Assembly (NCBI GenBank): GCA_038231615.1
Contig: JBBRLA010000006.1
Location: forward strand, 1 to 33,754
Direction of reading: 5' to 3'
Length of the DNA: 33,754 bases
Source: JBBRLA01 sp038231615
Lineage (GTDB): Bacteria; Myxococcota_A; Polyangia; Palsa-1104; JAEUJZ01
Shown piece after piece: positions 32,739-33,754 of the stretch (position 1 is the stretch's first letter; every line of letters begins with the position of its first letter). Below the pieces are notes generated by a model. That model searched no databases, was not told where the DNA came from, and was given only the letters and a program-made list of their open reading frames with translations. The position numbers and the translations under genes are program-made.

Positions 32739-33754
32739 GCGCGCTCCTTGCCGAGCCAGGTGATGTCGAGCGGCTCCATATCGATTCCGGGGGCGGCGAT
32801 GACTTGTTCGTCCTCGGGGAATAGATCGAGCATGTTGTCCTCGAAGTTGACGTGGTCGTTCGCGGTGAGCCAGACTCCCTTGGCCGGGCGTTCCGCGGTG
32901 AGGCGCAGGCGGTCTCCCGGGAGCCGCTCGACGTGCAGGCCGGGGTCGGGCAGGGCGAGGTCGCGGAAGGGCTCGGGCCATAGGGAGGCGCGGGCGGCGA
33001 CATCGGTACCGACAAGGAGCCGGGCGGCGTAGACCACGCGCCCGGGCTCGGCAGGAAGGGTGTGAAGCTCGGTGGACTGGTTGGGGGGAAGGGTAACCCG
33101 GCGGCTGATGACACGCGGGGGGGTGGCGGGATTGTCGATGAACGGCGCTCCGCTGTGCTGCGCGCTGTCGAGACAGTAGAGGGTGATTCGCAGCTCGGCG
33201 GAGACCTCGCGCAGGCTGCCGTTCACCGCCCATATGCAGATGTCGGCTTCGGCCGTTGCGTCCCCTCGGGCCATGCCGACCATCAGCGGGGCGAGTTCGC
33301 GCTTGATGGAATAATAGGCCGGCTTCTTGCGCAGCGCATAGTCGATCACCGCCCAACTCACCACCGGCCAGCAGTCGTTTAGTTGCCACACCAGCGCCCC
33401 GGCGATGGCCCGCTTGCCGGGCCCGCCGAAGCCGCGGCGGAAGCCCCGGTAGGCATGACCCAGCGCCTCGGCCTGCACGAACTGGCTGGCGTAGATGTAG
33501 CCGGCAAGGTCGGTGGGCACCGGGAGGTTGCGTTCCACATAGGTCAGCAGGCGGAAGGGGCCGGCGGTGGCCTTGTTGTGCAAAAGCAGGGTCAGGCTCT
33601 GGAGGTTGCGCTCGGCCTCGGTAGTAAAGGAGGCCACCGTGGGCAGGGCGGGGAAACCCTGCATGCCGAACTCGCTGACGAAGCGCCCAGAGAAGCGAAT
33701 GTAGTGTTGGTAGTCAGCCATCTGCCCGTGCCAGACATCCCAGGTGTGGCGGTC
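32735..33754 (-). CDS. Glycoside hydrolase family 2, beta-mannosidase-like (5' end beyond window)
   Basis: The C-terminal 339 residues are present and the frame stays open through the window edge. The edge sequence reads TWDVWHGQ, then MADYQHYIRFSGRFVSEFGMQGFP. This is the GH2 beta-mannosidase block, with the nucleophile Glu in SEFG (codon 33671-33673). Further on come GALVWQLNDCWPVVSWAVIDY and KPAYYSIKRELAPLMVG, typical of the end of the TIM barrel. Two beta-sandwich domains close the protein. These enzymes remove beta-mannosyl residues from oligosaccharides. The ATG at 33721 is internal and not the start. The gene is coupled to the esterase gene by ATGA. Confidence 0.9.
   Translation of the reverse strand, partial: DRHTWDVWHGQMADYQHYIRFSGRFVSEFGMQGFPALPTVASFTTEAERNLQSLTLLLHNKATAGPFRLLTYVERNLPVPTDLAGYIYASQFVQAEALGHAYRGFRRGFGGPGKRAIAGALVWQLNDCWPVVSWAVIDYALRKKPAYYSIKRELAPLMVGMARGDATAEADICIWAVNGSLREVSAELRITLYCLDSAQHSGAPFIDNPATPPRVISRRVTLPPNQSTELHTLPAEPGRVVYAARLLVGTDVAARASLWPEPFRDLALPDPGLHVERLPGDRLRLTAERPAKGVWLTANDHVNFEDNMLDLFPEDEQVIAAPGIDMEPLDITWLGKERA

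Overview
The window looks like a high-GC Gram-negative chromosome, most likely Myxococcota or a related deltaproteobacterial lineage. This is an inference from gene content: a Hanks-type Ser/Thr kinase with a single membrane anchor and C-terminal repeats, a TamA/TamB pair, a pentaheme cytochrome fused to TPRs, a DUF2330 protein, an MshEN/GspE-N protein, a WGR-domain protein, frequent GTG/TTG starts and many 4-base stop/start overlaps. No rRNA gene is present. One tRNA gene, tRNA-Arg(CCG), is present.

Layout. (1) 1-2388 (+): an ABC ATPase, open at the left window edge, and a polytopic membrane partner, forming a putative transporter. (2) 2342-4908 (-): an O-antigen-ligase-like protein and a GT4 glycosyltransferase, coupled by an ATGA overlap; this is the edge of a surface polysaccharide locus. 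(3) 4921-8514: an accessory island. It starts with about 0.5 kb of non-coding DNA full of inverted repeats. It then carries two diverged copies of one module: an antitoxin-like gene plus a ParE/RelE toxin on one strand, and a small AT-hook/ribbon-helix-helix protein on the other. The first toxin is truncated. Between and after the modules lie a frameshifted HNH/DUF968-like phage gene, a small lipoprotein, a 104-bp nested palindrome, a near-consensus promoter driving a structured leader or small RNA, and an unknown 142-aa gene that ends in a duplicate of the HNH gene's first 68 bp. (4) 8604-9605 (+): an exported propeller-like protein.

(5) 9641-21698 (-): a long co-directional block of cell-envelope genes. 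In transcription order these are an MshEN-domain protein, TamA-like Omp85, TamB, DUF2330 protein, pentaheme cytochrome-TPR and WGR protein. TamA-TamB and DUF2330-cytochrome are coupled by overlapping stop/start codons. (6) 21744-21817 (-): tRNA-Arg(CCG). (7) 21961-28351: a PA14-containing GT-C-type membrane glycosyltransferase that overlaps tail to tail with the Ser/Thr kinase, then a divergent soluble protein made of two tandem MCP-like modules. (8) 28400-31611 (+): pyrC, carA and an unknown gene, a pyrimidine/carbamoyl-phosphate operon ending in a strong intrinsic terminator. (9) 31653-33754 (-): an HSL-type esterase coupled to the 3' part of a GH2 beta-mannosidase-like gene that runs off the right edge.

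The best candidates for something undescribed are the twice-occurring three-gene toxin module, in which the DNA-binding function seems to be split onto a divergent AT-hook/RHH gene, and the 7922-8085 promoter/leader with two mutually exclusive hairpins. All functional calls come from reading motifs in the sequence; no database search was run.
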